Below, in pieces: positions 35,836 to 48,095 of a DNA stretch of 64,000 nucleotides. The notes below the pieces were generated by a model, which worked only from the letters and a program-made list of their open reading frames with translations, was not told the DNA's origin and searched no databases. This stretch comes from Phlebopus portentosus. Lineage: Eukaryota > Basidiomycota > Agaricomycetes > Boletales > Boletinellaceae. The stretch spans positions 310,001 to 374,000 of the forward strand of contig JAYXKI010000020.1 of assembly GCA_037892935.1 (NCBI GenBank), written 5' to 3'. Every line of letters begins with the position of its first letter. Within the stretch, counting starts at the first letter, position 1. The position numbers and the translations under genes were made by a program.

Positions 35836-37100
35836 TCAGTTATTGGAACGTATTTCCCGTGCCTTCCTCCGAGAGATTCGGTTTGCCTCCCGCTCTACAC
35901 GCATCTTTTCTCGTTTTGCCCGCCTCCGCTCCCTTGCATTACGTAATATCATTCTCTTGTAGCTGTCGGAGCAAGGAAATTTTGTCAACCGGTGTACTCG
36001 TGGTAACTTAGGTTGGGGAATGTGTTCGCATTGAGGACATGGGCACTCATTCGTACAGACTGGACAAATGAAGTCGTGCTTTTTCTCTTCATTAAACTCG
36101 AATTTCGCGAGTCCTTTTGGTTTAGGCCCACCCTGGAAATTGGTCGTTATTCTGTAACTAATAAAAAAGAGCATCAATGAGAACATGCTGTATATGATAG
36201 CTGATTATACTTGCTATTTAATGAAGTACCCAGCGCAAAATACTCGAGCGCATTTGATGCATGGAATCCAGTACCATCCACACGGCGTATCTGCAGTGCT
36301 CGCATCGCATCCATGACAAGGCGGATCAGGGTTCTGAGCATCGCGCTTAGCTTCTTCATCATCCTTCTGCTTTTGCTTCTCATCAGCTCGCCTCTGCTTC
36401 AAGTCCTTCATCTCTTCATGAGCATCTTTCTCATGTTCCTGATGGTCTGCTTCTTGCTGCTCATGTTCAATCTCGTTTCGCATTATCGCATCCTGTGAAT
36501 ATCGCAGTATTTAGACACCAGTGACTGCAAGGAACGGGAGGTCCGTACGTCGCCTCCATATTCAGTGTATAAGGTATTTATACGTGGTTTTAGGCATGCA
36601 CCAGATAATGATGTTCGACGTTCAATGCGATTGGTGATCGATGCTTCAAAAGTATCCATTTTGACATATGGTGTCCTCAAATGTAACAGGCTGGGACGGA
36701 TGGATAGAGAATCGCTCCGTATTGACTGAACGTAAAGTAGCTGTCAATTGAAAAGAATCTCCTTGAGAAGCGACTCGGACCCATACACTTGACAATGTTG
36801 CTAAAAGATACTTGTCCAGGATGTTTGTCCTATCATTTTCGTTCACTGGAGGGAAGGAGGATGTGTAAGCACCACTGAACTTAAGAGAAGCATGCAGAGA
36901 AAACCTTTCGATGTACAACCGGATCCATTGTCACCCTCAGTAAGAGCCGCTTCAGCAACAATCGACAGCAGAGAATCTATAGGTGCATCACAAGTTTCTG
37001 CGGTCTGCGACGGCACGGAGAAAAAGAGGGGGTTGAGCCATTCCGAGAGGATCAAATCGACGCTCTGATCCTGAGACAGACGTAGCGCAGGGTGGGTCAT
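35836..37100 (-). CDS. Multi-exon cysteine-rich protein, zf-4CXXC_R1-like
   Basis: From ATG 37100 the minus strand gives an exon without recognisable domains. Introns with GT..AG ends follow, for example one closing TCCCTCCAG near 36848. A Glu/Lys/Gln-rich coiled coil (36483-36350) leads to a Cys-rich region: CHGCDAS, CGWYWIPCIKCARVFC and, after another intron, FICPVCTNECPCPQC. This spacing resembles the zf-4CXXC_R1 domain of fungal nuclear proteins. The end is strongly basic (RNARERRRAKREK). It is probably nuclear and possibly DNA- or chromatin-associated. Exon borders are approximate and I cannot exclude decay. Confidence 0.5.
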
Positions 37101-38189
37101 CGTTGTTGACGCAGGTTACTACCGAAATGTGATTCTTTATTTATATTATAGGCCGGGTCCGAGGTTTCAGTCATCCATTGCCTTTCGTAGCACCGCAGCA
37201 AAGGCTAAGACTGCGAAGCTCGAATTAATGACAGCACAGTCATTTAGAGCAATGTGAACAATCGAAAGATATCTAAATATGGAGACCATGAATGCCGATA
37301 AGGACTCAGGCTGATATTGATTTCTGAGCGACTTCAAATCTAACCAAGAACATTCACCAAGACGAGCGTTGGAAGAGAAGATGAAGGCTTCAAGAATCTC
37401 GGAAAAGGCTCACGAACAAAATTCAAGAGGCCAGAACGCAAGTATCCTGAACGGCGACCGGAAAGAGGCTTGTCAGGATCGGCATGCGGATATATCTGAA
37501 CTTCCATTCCGGTAGGTGACTGTGAAGTAGTGCTGCGAGTGCTGCGTAGCAAGATGACAGAAAGGACCTATCAACCACTGCATATTACAGCTAAATGCAA
37601 AAAACCTGAGATTTGGGATACAGTGAATTATTCATTCCATAATGATTTGGACACGTGATTACAGTCTTTTTCATACAGCTAATTGTGGTGACTGGCATTC
37701 CCAAAGCTCGCCGCGTGCGCGTTTTTTCTCAGGCGGAGCTTGAATTATTGCTCTTTGGTAACTCACGCCAATCTCACTGTGTCACTTTTCATTTTACCAC
37801 AATAAAAGATATCAAGGCAACTGGTCAGGTATAATAGTTGCGGATGGTCGTATATGATTATACTCTATATATTAATTTATTCTTTTCTGTTTTTTCTCTA
37901 GCCAGTAAATTAATATTGTTCGTCGAGTGCTTGATGCAACTTCATTCTCTCCTTTCCTTCGATCACGTGATAGAATATACCTAATATCCCTTCAATATGC
38001 ATATTGCAGTTATCCTCAACACAAATATCTGATTACATGCAAATAGGTCCAAAGGTTTCCCATGATAGAAGTACTACAGGCCCACGCAAGGGTGCGAGAA
38101 GCAAGAATGCAATTGCAAGATGCAGAAATCAGACGTGGGAACGTAGGGTGACGGGCTGACACAGTCACGTGTCGGTCTGTTCCCCGACC
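37101..38189. other. Intergenic region without supported genes
   Basis: AT-rich sequence at 37600-38040 contains no convincing coding frame. A 70-codon minus-strand frame at 37340-37552 has no recognisable domain and is not called. Confidence 0.5.
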
Positions 38190-38236
38190 TTAACGCGTTC
38201 TCTCCTCCATGAATCGCGGAAGGCCATTGTCGTGCG

Positions 38237-39348
38237 ATGCTTGGACTGTCGAAACGAGGCTTTACGATTCGGCGCATGGCAGGATTGACGAGCATCTGGA
38301 AATCTACGATCAGCGATGTGATCGATCGTCACCGTCGAGGTGATCGAGTCTCCCAGACGTGGTCGGCTGAGAGTCCTAGACTAGAATATATAGAAACAAG
38401 GGCAAGTACTCATCGCTTTGCATTTACGTACCGCTCAGTATTTCGTCAGTTTCTTCTCAGTTCATAAGATCGACGTTGTGATCTTTATCTTGCTGAGCTC
38501 AAGGATCTGCTCTGGGACATCCAAGCGAAGAAGGCATCGATAACCACAATCGAAATGACATTAAAACGGGCTGGTTCCCCTTTTGAAACTGGTAGGCTCA
38601 GAGAGCTCGTTTTGATCGTTGCCCGAGTTCCGATCCTTCCTTGCATCTGTGATAGATCACTAAGCAAGCATTTGAGCATAACGAGGCCAAGAGACATAAG
38701 TAAGCGACTCATGATGAGCTCGCGGTACATGGCAGAGCAACTGGTATCTGTCGATGAAAGCGCGTGTGATAGACGGACCTACTTGCGAAACAAGGCATGG
38801 GCTTTACATGACCATCAAGCCATTTGCAAACAAGTGTTCCTTAGGAGCAAACGGTTTGTCTAGTTTGGGACTTGCAGATTTCATCTCAGCCAGCTCATCA
38901 GATATTCCTTTCTTCCAGCTATTTCATTGGACGGCATCTTACATTGCACAATTGTGGAAGGCTCTTCCAATGCAGCATTGTTTTACGACTTCATTTCTGG
39001 ACTGTTGGACCGTATGCAATCATGGCCAGGACCGAATTCCGCGATGGTCATAGACAATTGTGCAATTCACAAAGGGGGAGAAATTCGCGAGCTTATCAAA
39101 TACGTTTCCTGCCAATATCGCTCCTCTTTTCACTCTCTGATGGCCTCAGGGGAATGAGAATCGAATTCCTTCCAGCCTACTCCCCAGACTTCAATCCAAT
39201 TGAGCTCGCATTCTCACAGCTTCGGAATGTCCGTTTGGAAGATGAGATAGACGAGTTTGTGGTGTTCCGGCGTATATACGGGGAGATTATGTCAATTAGC
39301 TTGGCCGACTGTCGTTCCCTCTTCAGGCATTGTGGCTACATCCGATAA
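38237..39348 (+). pseudogene. Second Tc1/mariner-type DDE transposase, diverged
   Basis: A helix-turn-helix (GLSKRGFTIRRMAGLTSIWK) is followed by DLYLAELKDLLWDIQAKKAS, then an intron from GTAGGC near 38600 to about 38655. The catalytic core has SVDESACDRRTYLR (first Asp), ISLDGILHCTIVEG, VIDNCAIHKGGEIREL (second Asp) and, after an intron at about 39101-39149, YSPDFNPIELAF with Glu as third residue. It ends near 39348. No good initiation codon precedes the HTH. An awkward junction at 38860-38905 needs an extra intron or frameshift. It differs clearly from the copy at 17 kb, so the locus has received at least two mariner lineages. Confidence 0.7.
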
Positions 39349-39390
39349 TAATTTGTATTGCAATGCGAAGCAGGCGCAAACAACTAGTTT

Positions 39391-39897
39391 TTATATACAG
39401 ACAAGGACTTTATAACGGAGTTGAACCCGTACTTTCATGCACATGTACGTCGACGAACTAAACCCACTTTTTGCCCTCACTAATGTCCACTTCTCTCGGG
39501 CAGCGTAACGGATTCGGTTGATAAGTCCAACAGAGAGTTCTGTCGTTGCCTGTCCAAGGTTTTCCCAATCGTCTGATTTAAGTGCTGCAACATCGCCAAG
39601 CCTTATAATGTCATTGTGCTCGAAAAGCGAGACGAGCGACAAATAATCTACTGGGTCACGACCTCTTTCAAGATCATTGGGCAAAGATCGAAGACAGTTT
39701 GATGCGATTGGGAAGTTCCTTACCGTGCGAGGTCTCTTCAGAGGGAGGATAGTTTCGGATCGTCGGAGATCTGTTCCTGTGAGTGCAGCGGGTGTACCGG
39801 ACGCAACGGGCGTTGTCGGCGGCGTAGTTCCTGGAGCATCGGAAGCTAGTTGGAACCAGCAGCTAGAAGTTCTTAACAAGGAGATTGCAGATCTCAC
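39391..39897 (-). CDS. Hypothetical protein fragment (168 codons)
   Basis: This minus-strand open frame has a Pro/Thr-rich N-terminus and a helical region (DPVDYLSLVSLFEHNDIIRL, then SDDWENLGQATTEL). The second half looks like a genuine folded domain, but I do not recognise the family. Its 5' end overlaps the start of the plus-strand nucleoporin pseudogene, so one of the two has been broken by rearrangement. Confidence 0.35.
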   Translation of the reverse strand: MRSAISLLRTSSCWFQLASDAPGTTPPTTPVASGTPAALTGTDLRRSETILPLKRPRTVRNFPIASNCLRSLPNDLERGRDPVDYLSLVSLFEHNDIIRLGDVAALKSDDWENLGQATTELSVGLINRIRYAAREKWTLVRAKSGFSSSTYMCMKVRVQLRYKVLVCI

Positions 39898-42800
39898 AGC
39901 TCGGTAAGCATAGCTTTCTGCTCACTTCCTCATAGACCTCTAAGCAAGAATATAGTTGCAAAGACCTCACGGCTCAAAATAGCCTGCTTCACTGGCACCT
40001 GGATTCTGTCGGCCCACAGGCCTCTCATATACGTCAAACTGCGGATTCAAACATGAACGTGTCAGAGTCAGGTAATGAAGATGATGTGAATGGTCGTGTG
40101 GCGGAGCTGCGTTCCGTGGTCGCCTATCTGCACAAGGAGAAGGAAATTGCTTTATCCAAGCAGGAGAATGCACCGTCTCAGGCAGGTTCTCGAGGAAACA
40201 AGGACGGCACCATGAAATGTATGTCCACACCGTTCTGCTTATCCTTACTATGCATTCTAACTCATTCAAGAGGAGCGCGAAGAAGTAGCGGAGGCTATCA
40301 GTAATTCAGCTGAGCATTTCGAATTGCTGGAGAGAATAAACGAGCTCAACATTCTCCGTGAAAGCGTCGTCACACTTCGTGCAGAGAGTGAAGCGCAAGC
40401 TCTGAGACGGCGCTCGATTGTCCCCCGTCAGAACTGAACCCGCTTAAAGAGAAAAAGGAGACGCACCGACCTGAGCTTGATGCAAAAAACGCTCAGATTA
40501 AACGGCTTGACGATGCGAACGGTCAATGGAAGGAACGAAATGCTCAGCCTCTTACGAAGGCAAGTTAACTGATCCGCATTATAGTATCTATACTTGACGG
40601 CTTATTGACAACGATTAGCACGATCGTACTGACTCAGACGGCGTCCAGGCTCTCAAGGACGAGATTGAAGACTTACAGATCGGTTGTCGAAGAGGATGCA
40701 TATACCAAACTGGCATGTTTTGCACACTCTCGAAAAAGACGCATCGCTGACCAGTCGATCTTACAGTTTGAAGTCACGCAGGCCACACTCGCCGATTTCC
40801 GAAAGATATGCCCGTCTAATCACGCAACCGACTTGGGCAACGGAATCAACAGATCTCCAAGTTGAACGAGACTGTCTCTGAGGTGCGAAAGCAAGTCAAG
40901 GACCTGTCCGACGAAAAGGCGCCTCGCCAGTCTGGTCGCAGTGGTAGTATCATCGGATTCAAATGCCGGGATGGGGTCGTTGAAGACTCAACTGGCGGTT
41001 GCAGTCCCAGCCAGGAGAGAGAGAGCTCGGCGAAGTTACTAACCGATGAGATGAGCAAAGCGAAGAAGGTTGCAGCTGACCATGAGGCTCCTTTGGTGAG
41101 TGTGCTGAGTTTCGACTGCTAGCAATATTCCCTAAAATTTTGTCGAGTCAGCTCTCCGCGGGGAGAGGGACAGCTTGCTCGCGGAGAAAAAGCTTCTGGA
41201 CAAAGTGGCGTTGTTCCAGTGGTTGAAGGTACCGATGTCGCCCAAGTTCGACAGCTTGAAGCTGAGAAGGCGAAGCTTTCAAGGGCCCGAGACGACGCTC
41301 TCGCAGGTGCGAGGGACGCGGAAGAGCGTGTACTCTCAACAGAGCGACCGAACGTGGTACGGTGGAGTCTGCGACGGCCTTCCTTCTTTTCCGATTCCCA
41401 TTAGCCTCCACCGTTGCCAACGTCGCTTGTCGCTCGTCGCCCGTCGCCCATTGCTCCTTACTTCTAACGTCTGCCTTCGTGCGGATGATGCGCATCTGCT
41501 TGCTCAACACCGCCTCCCTCGGCTTCCTTTACAATCGGATCTTTATTTCAAGATATTGGTGCGGACGCATTGTCCAAATTCTTCCCTGCCCTCAACCATG
41601 TTAGTTGTGCAGCACTTCATTGAACGTGTCTCCGGATAGCTTGTTCAGTTCTAATATAATCATTTCAACGATCAGCAGCATGCAGGAGAAGTTCACCGAG
41701 GTTTACTCTGAATACGTTAGGATGCAATGCGAATTGGTCAAGAAATGGTATTCGTACTCTTGCTGGAGTTATTGCTGCATTTGAAGAAGAAGTATGTTGA
41801 CTCCCTTTTTACATTGATCACTGGCATTAATTTCAATTTGGGTCCCAGTTATTGGGAAGCAAGAGATCGAGCGACCTACAGCAAGTCCAGTTTGCGACTC
41901 AGGTCTCTCGAGCACTCACAAACAGCGGCGTTTCTCTGGTAAAGCTTCAAAACGCGAAGAATGACGAAGAGAACCTGAAGCGAGAGAACGTTCTATAGAG
42001 CTGGCAGCTTGACGATACTCGCAAATCAAAGGTCTCCTCAAGGAACTGGATCGATTACAGGACGCGCCGCTGCCTTCAGATGAAGGTTTACAGATTAGTT
42101 GACAGTAAACGAACATGGCTCTATTGGGTTAGGTCCGCGAGATTTCGGCAAGAATGGAAAATTCTGAACAGAAGTACAAGGCACGAATGGAGGACGATCA
42201 GAATAGGTTATCCGCGAGGTGCACGAAACAATCACAGCGTTCTGAAGATGTCTTCTACGTTACTATCCATCATGGCACGCGGAGTATTCGTCGAAGGCCC
42301 GATAACCTCTCATGAAGGCCGATATAAGTCGAACGCACTCACTTACGAGAACGGGCCGATGAGCTTGTCAAGTAGGCACAAATGAATCGAGAAAGATTAC
42401 CGTTTATGAGCGAGGTACGTCCTCGAACACTATCACGACTGGTGCCATATCACAATCAACTGACGAAGACGGCTCGGAGCAGGACTTCAAGGCTGAACTT
42501 GCCGAGCCTCGGTGAGCTTGACCGTATTTATTAGTGTTCGCTGATCACTGTCTTCCACGGCATGACGCAGAGCTGCACCCAAGTCTGCCGGAGGTGATCT
42601 CGCCATGTGCAGCAATTCCAGGAAATTAGTCAAGCCAGTGAAACTGCTTTTCAAGCACTGCCCGCCGCGCATGACGGGTATAGGGTATCGGTCGAGGCCC
42701 AGATCACTAAAGTTGAGGTACGGGAAGCTCATTTGCCCTCTGCATCATATATGTATATTCATTATTTCTAAGGTGAACGGAAGGGGCTTGAGGAGAAAAA

Positions 42801-43510
42801 TGTCTTCTCTGCAGGATGATATCGCTCGACTTGCCGAGAAGAGCGGTGAGCTTCAACGGCCGCTCGAAGAGTATGTGATCATGCACTCAGGACAAGAAGA
42901 TGCTGGAAGACATTTGTTGGTATCGCCAATGCCGAGAGGAGCTCTCTCAGTGATCGGGCGTCTCCTGAGAACAAGGTGCCGGAACAGACGGAACGGGCCA
43001 AGGCAGGTCTTCCTAAGATTTCAGGGGTAGGGCTGGACTTACCCACTATATAAGACTGCCGAAGAGGAGTATTCTCGCAAAACCGTCGCTCATACCGGGT
43101 CGCTCAAGGTCGTGGACTGTCTCAAGGAGCTCAGAAAGGTGTGGGTCTCGTTACATGAGAAGATGATCCAGGCTGCGACTGCTCAGGCCAAGTCGACTGC
43201 ATCGGAAAATAATTGGAACCAGCAGCGAGAAGTCTTCTACAAGGAGATCGTGGATCTCAGAGCTCGGTAAGCACTGTCGTTCTACGCTCCTCCTCGTACC
43301 TTCCTTGAGCAAGAGTCATGTTGCAAGGACCTCGCGGCACATAATGGCCCACCTCACCAGCGCCCGGAGTCCGTCAGCTCACAGGCCTCTCGCGTACGTC
43401 AAGCAGCGGATTCAAAGCGAACGTGTCGGCGTCGGGTGGCCCTATGACGGAGATGCGGTGTGTGCTGTCCTACCTACGCAAGGAGAAGGACATTGTTGAC
43501 TTCAAGTAGA
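39830..43510 (+). pseudogene. Decayed TPR/Mlp1-like nucleoporin coiled-coil copy
   Basis: Coiled-coil pieces in changing frames match the TPR/Mlp1 (nuclear pore basket) family. They include WNQQLEVLNKEIADLTAR, VAYLHKEKEI, KINELNILRES in degraded form, DAKNAQIKRLDD, VQALKDEIEDLQ, QEKFTEVYSEYVRMQ and VREISARMENSEQKYKAR. Many frameshifts and stops rule out a functional protein. The WNQQ..KEI..L.AR segment and the hydrophilic block after it occur twice (about 39840-40160 and 43205-43500). This indicates two partial copies, or a tandem duplication whose 3' copy stops early. Confidence 0.7.
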
Positions 43511-45441
43511 ACTCTCCGGAAAGGGGAATACACGACAAAGGCCCATAGATTGATAATCTCGACGAGTCTCTTGAGGAAGAACGGCACTCTTAGATGTACG
43601 CCAGTAACGTTTTGCTTATCCTTATCATAAATTTATTCTGCCTTATTCTTCAACGCAAATCATAAGAAGAAAAGGCCACGAAATTCCTAAAATTCCCCAT
43701 TGATTCTTCAGAATATTAAAAGCCAACAGACATTAATGCATAGCAGAAGCGCGTGTGTGAGTAGGTTGAGGCACGCGCCGATCACCTTTCAAAAACGGAA
43801 CATTTCGATCGAGAATTGGTAGTTGTGCATTGCTATTGCATAAATCAAGGCGCATCAAATGTGGTAGAAGGATTTAGGACTATGTAGTACTTCTATTCGA
43901 GATAAGAATAGGCAAGATTAATCTCTGGAGTCACGTGCAGCAATAAGGAAAGGTGGTTAAAAGCACAGAAAATCGATACAAGCTAGGTCTTCAGTAATAT
44001 TTGATACTAAGCAATTGTCATGTCTATAGCATGTCCGTATACAGAATCACATCGCCTGAAAGCTTTTGTGTCAGAATCGGACGGCAAATCCAGGAAAAAA
44101 TATCACCTTTAAAGCATCCCTTCATACCATCTCCGTGCTTTCTTGACGCCGAGCAGAAGATCTGTCGAAGATCGTGAAAAACCAGGCCATTGTATGGCCA
44201 ATGGCTTCAAAGAACATGCTGCAGAAACGGCCGTAGCCGTAGAAGCTGGCTTCGTCATCCATCTGAGAGATAACAGGCGCGAGTAGTTGTCAATACGACG
44301 TAGAGACGTAGAAAAATGCAAAGGACTCGTGTACGGACTGGATAATGCTAAGCAGTACTAAGTCTCGTGTCAGGTGCAGCTATCGAAAAGATGCATGTAT
44401 CTCACCTTGGAGTTGTCGGTCCGGAAATGTGAAGCAAATTTAGGATGATTGACGGTATAATGAGGATGCAAAGAACGATAGTAGGGTGCAGTAGATCAAG
44501 CAAGCTCAACGTAGAAATGAATGAAGTCTATTAGAAAACCTCGTTCAGCTCGCAACGTCGATCAGAACATATATGGTCACTTGCCGAGCAACATATATCA
44601 CGTCGATCGACCAGTTAGATGTAAACATTCGAGCCCATCTAACTCCCGGTTCCGAGAGACTTGGCGTCAGTCACGTGACCTAGTTCTTTCCACCTTCACT
44701 CACATTCACGATCGGTGTTCAAGAAGCATTTTCCATGGTTCCGTGCTTCCATCATCCCCGTTCGGCGCTCAGGGGAAGGAAAGCCGTCAATCATGCCGTC
44801 CACATGTTCGGCGAGACTGAGACCCAAAAGCAACCGTGGTTCCATCCTGAGGTTTGGCGCTTACCACGTGACCTAAACTTTCCAACTTTGTCGCCGACAC
44901 TCCCATCCAGGCTAATCCATTCTATCTATACATGTATATATAGTTCGCGGGTATATGTCACGTGTCCTGAACTCAGCCCCCTCCGAACTCCAGCCAGCGA
45001 ATTCGTTGCAAGACCCATCCAGCAGGTCTGGACGTACTATTTGTAGATAATTCCATAAGAAAGCCGGTCCAGCCGGTCCTTTCGGCTCCTCTTCCACACT
45101 ATCGCCTGCCGTATTCGCCCCCGCTCGCAGGTAGGGCAGCAAGTAATGACGAGGCAGGTGCATCTAGGATGGCAGCTGCAGCGGCAGTTACACACATCTC
45201 GACAGTATGGCGAGCCATTCCTGTCCACAGAATTCGTCTGCCATTTCCCTTTTCTGCTTTTAGCTGATCTCGAGGACTCTTGTAACTTATTCCGAGATCC
45301 TCTGCGTGACGAGTGCAACCCCTTGCTTTCAGTTCGGTAATCTGGTGCCAAAGAGGGATTCCGCATATGATGTGCAGCAACTTCTTCCTACTAGCCACGG
45401 GTTGGAATTTCCACGTTGATCATGTCTCAGCCGTAACCTAA
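43511..45441. other. Intergenic region without supported genes
   Basis: Short frames exist on both strands but none shows a recognisable domain. Two imperfect copies of a segment with CACGTGACCTA (about 44680 and 44870), plus another CACGTG near 44960, could be bHLH-type E-boxes. That is speculative. Confidence 0.4.
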
Positions 45442-45622
45442 GGCTGCGTTCGGTGCTAGTCGCGGCCTTGGAGTCCACGCGGCTCTTGGCCCTGGTAACA
45501 GGCAGTCATGCAGGTAAAGATGGCAGGAAAGTGACAGCCAAGAGCTACGACTTGGCCAAAACCATCTTTTTTTGCAGGAGAGCCGCGTGACTAAGAGACT
45601 GCGGCTAGTACCGAACACAGCC
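45442..45622. mobile_element. PIF/Harbinger-like MITE (181 bp)
   Basis: Inverted ends GGCTGYGTTCGGTRCTAG extend imperfectly through a CGCGGCTCT block. The element is flanked by TAA at 45439-45441 and 45623-45625, the 3-bp duplication of PIF/Harbinger elements. It is non-coding. Its right edge supplies the stop codon of the adjacent minus-strand gene. Confidence 0.75.
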
Positions 45623-46835
45623 TAAGAATACGACGGTTGTTGCATCTCCTGTTCATGGAGTCTCTGCGATCCAGAAGGCGCTGTCAGATGATGTAATCCA
45701 ACTGCTTTGACAGGCTCTTTCGTAGAGTGTTGACATGCAGGTTCGCGTATCATTCCATTCGTGTCGGAAGACGATAAAGGAAGTGTTACTTCCATTCTCT
45801 CAAGCACCTCTGTTCCATCACGCTCCGCCTGTTGGCCAGTCATTGCGTCCGAGTGAAAAGCTGATGACTGAATATTTGCTTCGTCGCCTTCAAATGATTC
45901 TTGCTCCGTAGTATGGGACACCAAGCCCTGCTCCTGGCGATCATCCATGCCATTCGCGTGAGGACGCAATGGATGAGGTATTTCCTCTACCACCAGAAGA
46001 TAGCGCAACCAGTCGACTCGGTATCTCACGGCAATGACTTTAGCAAGACTAGTTACAGGAACAACCAGAAGGGCCATCGCCGAGATCTGTCCTGGGCCCC
46101 AAACGAACTGTCGCATACCCACGGAATAGTTCCGTGTAATAGTTAGCTCAGTATTCATGACGAGAATCGACCAAACGATGACTACAGCGGAAATATTCGC
46201 GATCCACTCAGATCTACTGGCTTGCCCTCCAGCGTGCGGAGCGTTCCTGCTTCTTTGTCGAATTACGAGAGGCCTGTCTGCGAGTCTCTGCTGAGCTGTA
46301 TCACGCATTCCCATATTACCATCCTCTCTCCTCCTCGCTCGCCTAAACATCTGAGATGCGGACCCAAAAATTCGATTCCGGCGCTCGCAGATTCCATAGT
46401 CATACAACGTGATCGAGAGAAATGCCACCAGCTGCACGATGAGAAGGATGATCCCGACTACCTGACCCGTACGTAATACGTGGAATTCCTTGAAGAGGAC
46501 CATTACTGCACTCGAGTTGCACTCCGGCAGTGAACCAAAGGATTTCGCGGAAATGAGTATTGCTAGGCAACATGATAAGAGGAGAATAGTGTGGCCGAAG
46601 AAGACGATCTCAAAAGAGGCATTCGCCTCCCGAGATGTCAAAACCACGGGGTTGCAAGGTAGGCAGTTGTCCAGGACAGTGACAGAAGGTACATGATTAC
46701 AACCGCGTCATTCAACGTCAGATCCGGATGGCCCTTGAAGCCCAGGATAAGCGCAATTAGGGCATAAGTGATGCCGTACAGCAGGCAAGACCAGAGTGCT
46801 GAGATGATGTTTTCGAACGTCGGCCCGAACATCAC
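45622..46835 (-). CDS. Integral membrane protein of unknown function
   Basis: ATG 46835 starts MMFGPTFENIISALWSC. It is followed by hydrophobic helices (YGITYALIALIL, AVVIMYLLSLSW), then in the next frame VFFGHTILLLSCCLAILI, VVGIILLIVQLVAFLSI, ANISAVVIVWSILVM and ISAMALLVVPVTSLAKVIAV. That gives about six membrane segments, with a long hydrophilic, Ser/Glu-rich C-terminal tail. Near 46640 the reading must shift frame, so an indel or an unresolved intron is present. The family is not recognised. The stop (TAG, 45622-45624) overlaps the end of a MITE, so the tail may have been truncated by that insertion. Confidence 0.5.
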
Positions 46836-47595
46836 TAAAAGAGCTGCCTAGGACACAGTCATAAAATGTTTAAAATCGCACTTGTTTCTTTACTGACCGT
46901 AGATGAACGTTTGCGTGTAGAACGAGATGCGCACACCGAGACCAACGATGTCGCGATTTGCCTGGGGAAGCACAGATCAGACCAAGATCATTTATCCGGG
47001 GTGGAAGTGGATGTGCTCATACCTCTGGCGACCGACACTCTGATTCTAATAGCAAATACATCTATGTTGTTTCGTTTCAAATACGGCGAGCTTTATGTCT
47101 TTGGAGAAATGTACAGTCCAGAACTGATAGAGAATGGTATCCAGATATCCAGTGGTTCAGTACGTTGACGAGCTTCTTTTCCGTCGTCGAGAGAAGCACG
47201 AAACTTGAAACACGTGCATTCATAAACCCTAATCCGATCCACTCTCAGATTTTCAAATTATGTAATGACGCTGAGCTGAGCTCAAACACAGCAGGCAAAA
47301 ACCGGTTTCGGCAGTGCTGCGATAACGGACGAAAGTAGAAATGAAATTAATAATTGCGCCCATGATTGCAGCAGGGTTGTGACTTATAATTATTAATGCA
47401 ACGTGCCTGTCGGCTTTGTTGAGACAATAAATTGTATAATTGATTGCAAAAGGGGTTTCAACTTATCCGAGATTATAAATTGCAACGTGTTTGCCACAGA
47501 AAGGGAAATTTGAAGTTGCATCACGGTGGCAATTTATTAAGTCACTCACGATTTCCCCTTTTGTGAGATTTCAAATGTCACACTTGACGCGATTT
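46836..47595. other. Intergenic region upstream of chromovirus copy B
   Basis: No gene is supported. A 100-codon plus-strand frame at 46866-47168 has no recognised domain. AT-rich sequence from 47340 leads to the insertion target GTAAT. Confidence 0.45.
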
Positions 47596-47874
47596 GTAAT
47601 TGTAAGGACTTGAACATTTTCTTTCATTTTCTTTCATTTTCTTTCATTTTCTTTTATTTTCTTATATCATCTCTCGCTTTATTTTAATTTACTCCACCCT
47701 TCTTTTACATTACTAATCCTCATTTACTAATTCCGTTCTCTCCGTCGTGGCTTATTCATCCTCAGTCATCAGCCATGACTAAATCCGCTCCTTCCGACCA
47801 TGACGCTCACTAATCACTCCACTATTTGACATGTGACTTTTCTATTAGAGTAGATCCTTCACGCGCTCGAAGTC

Positions 47875-47882
47875 TATATAAG
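47875..47882 (+). promoter_or_regulatory. TATA box of copy B LTR promoter
   Basis: TATATAAG lies 35 bp upstream of 47910, the start of the 11-mer complementary to the primer site. That is the expected distance if 47910 is the transcription start. The same block occurs in copies A and C. Confidence 0.6.
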
Positions 47883-47909
47883 TAGATAGTTTGACTCTTT
47901 CGTTTCCTT

Positions 47910-47920
47910 GTCTTTCTATT
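47910..47920 (+). promoter_or_regulatory. Predicted self-primer (5' end of copy B RNA)
   Basis: GTCTTTCTATT is the exact reverse complement of 48096-48106. The pairing does not extend on either side. In Tf1 the first 11 nt of the RNA pair with the primer site and are cleaved to prime cDNA synthesis, and the length here is the same. Confidence 0.65.
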
Positions 47921-48095
47921 CTACTTACCTTCACTTCGACATAGGTATCTACTCTTGTATTAATAGTTTATTGAAATTCTACTTACCTTCACTTCGACAT
48001 AGCGTGCGTATAGCCCGGCAACTCGTGTTAGCCAGTTGTTTGTTGTTGTGTTGGCCGCCTCGAGACCGACGCCCGTTAGTCTCGCCGCCTAACAT

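Larger units (their letters stand above)
47601..48094 (+). repeat. 5' LTR of copy B
   Basis: It is 494 bp with TG..CA ends. It starts with a pyrimidine-rich zone of three TTTTCTTTCA units. A TATATAAG box (47875) and the predicted RNA start (47910) lie in the second half. A direct repeat of the TTCACTTCGACATAG segment follows. Confidence 0.95.

Noticed and set aside
44650..44970. CACGTG-containing repeats as a promoter
   Set aside because: The hexamer is common, and no downstream gene is supported.
43511..45441. Several ORFs of 60-110 codons on both strands
   Set aside because: There is no domain, no consistent intron structure and mutual overlap, so they are treated as chance frames.
46866..47168. 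100-codon plus-strand ORF upstream of copy B
   Set aside because: No recognisable family, no neighbouring exon in phase and no support on either strand.
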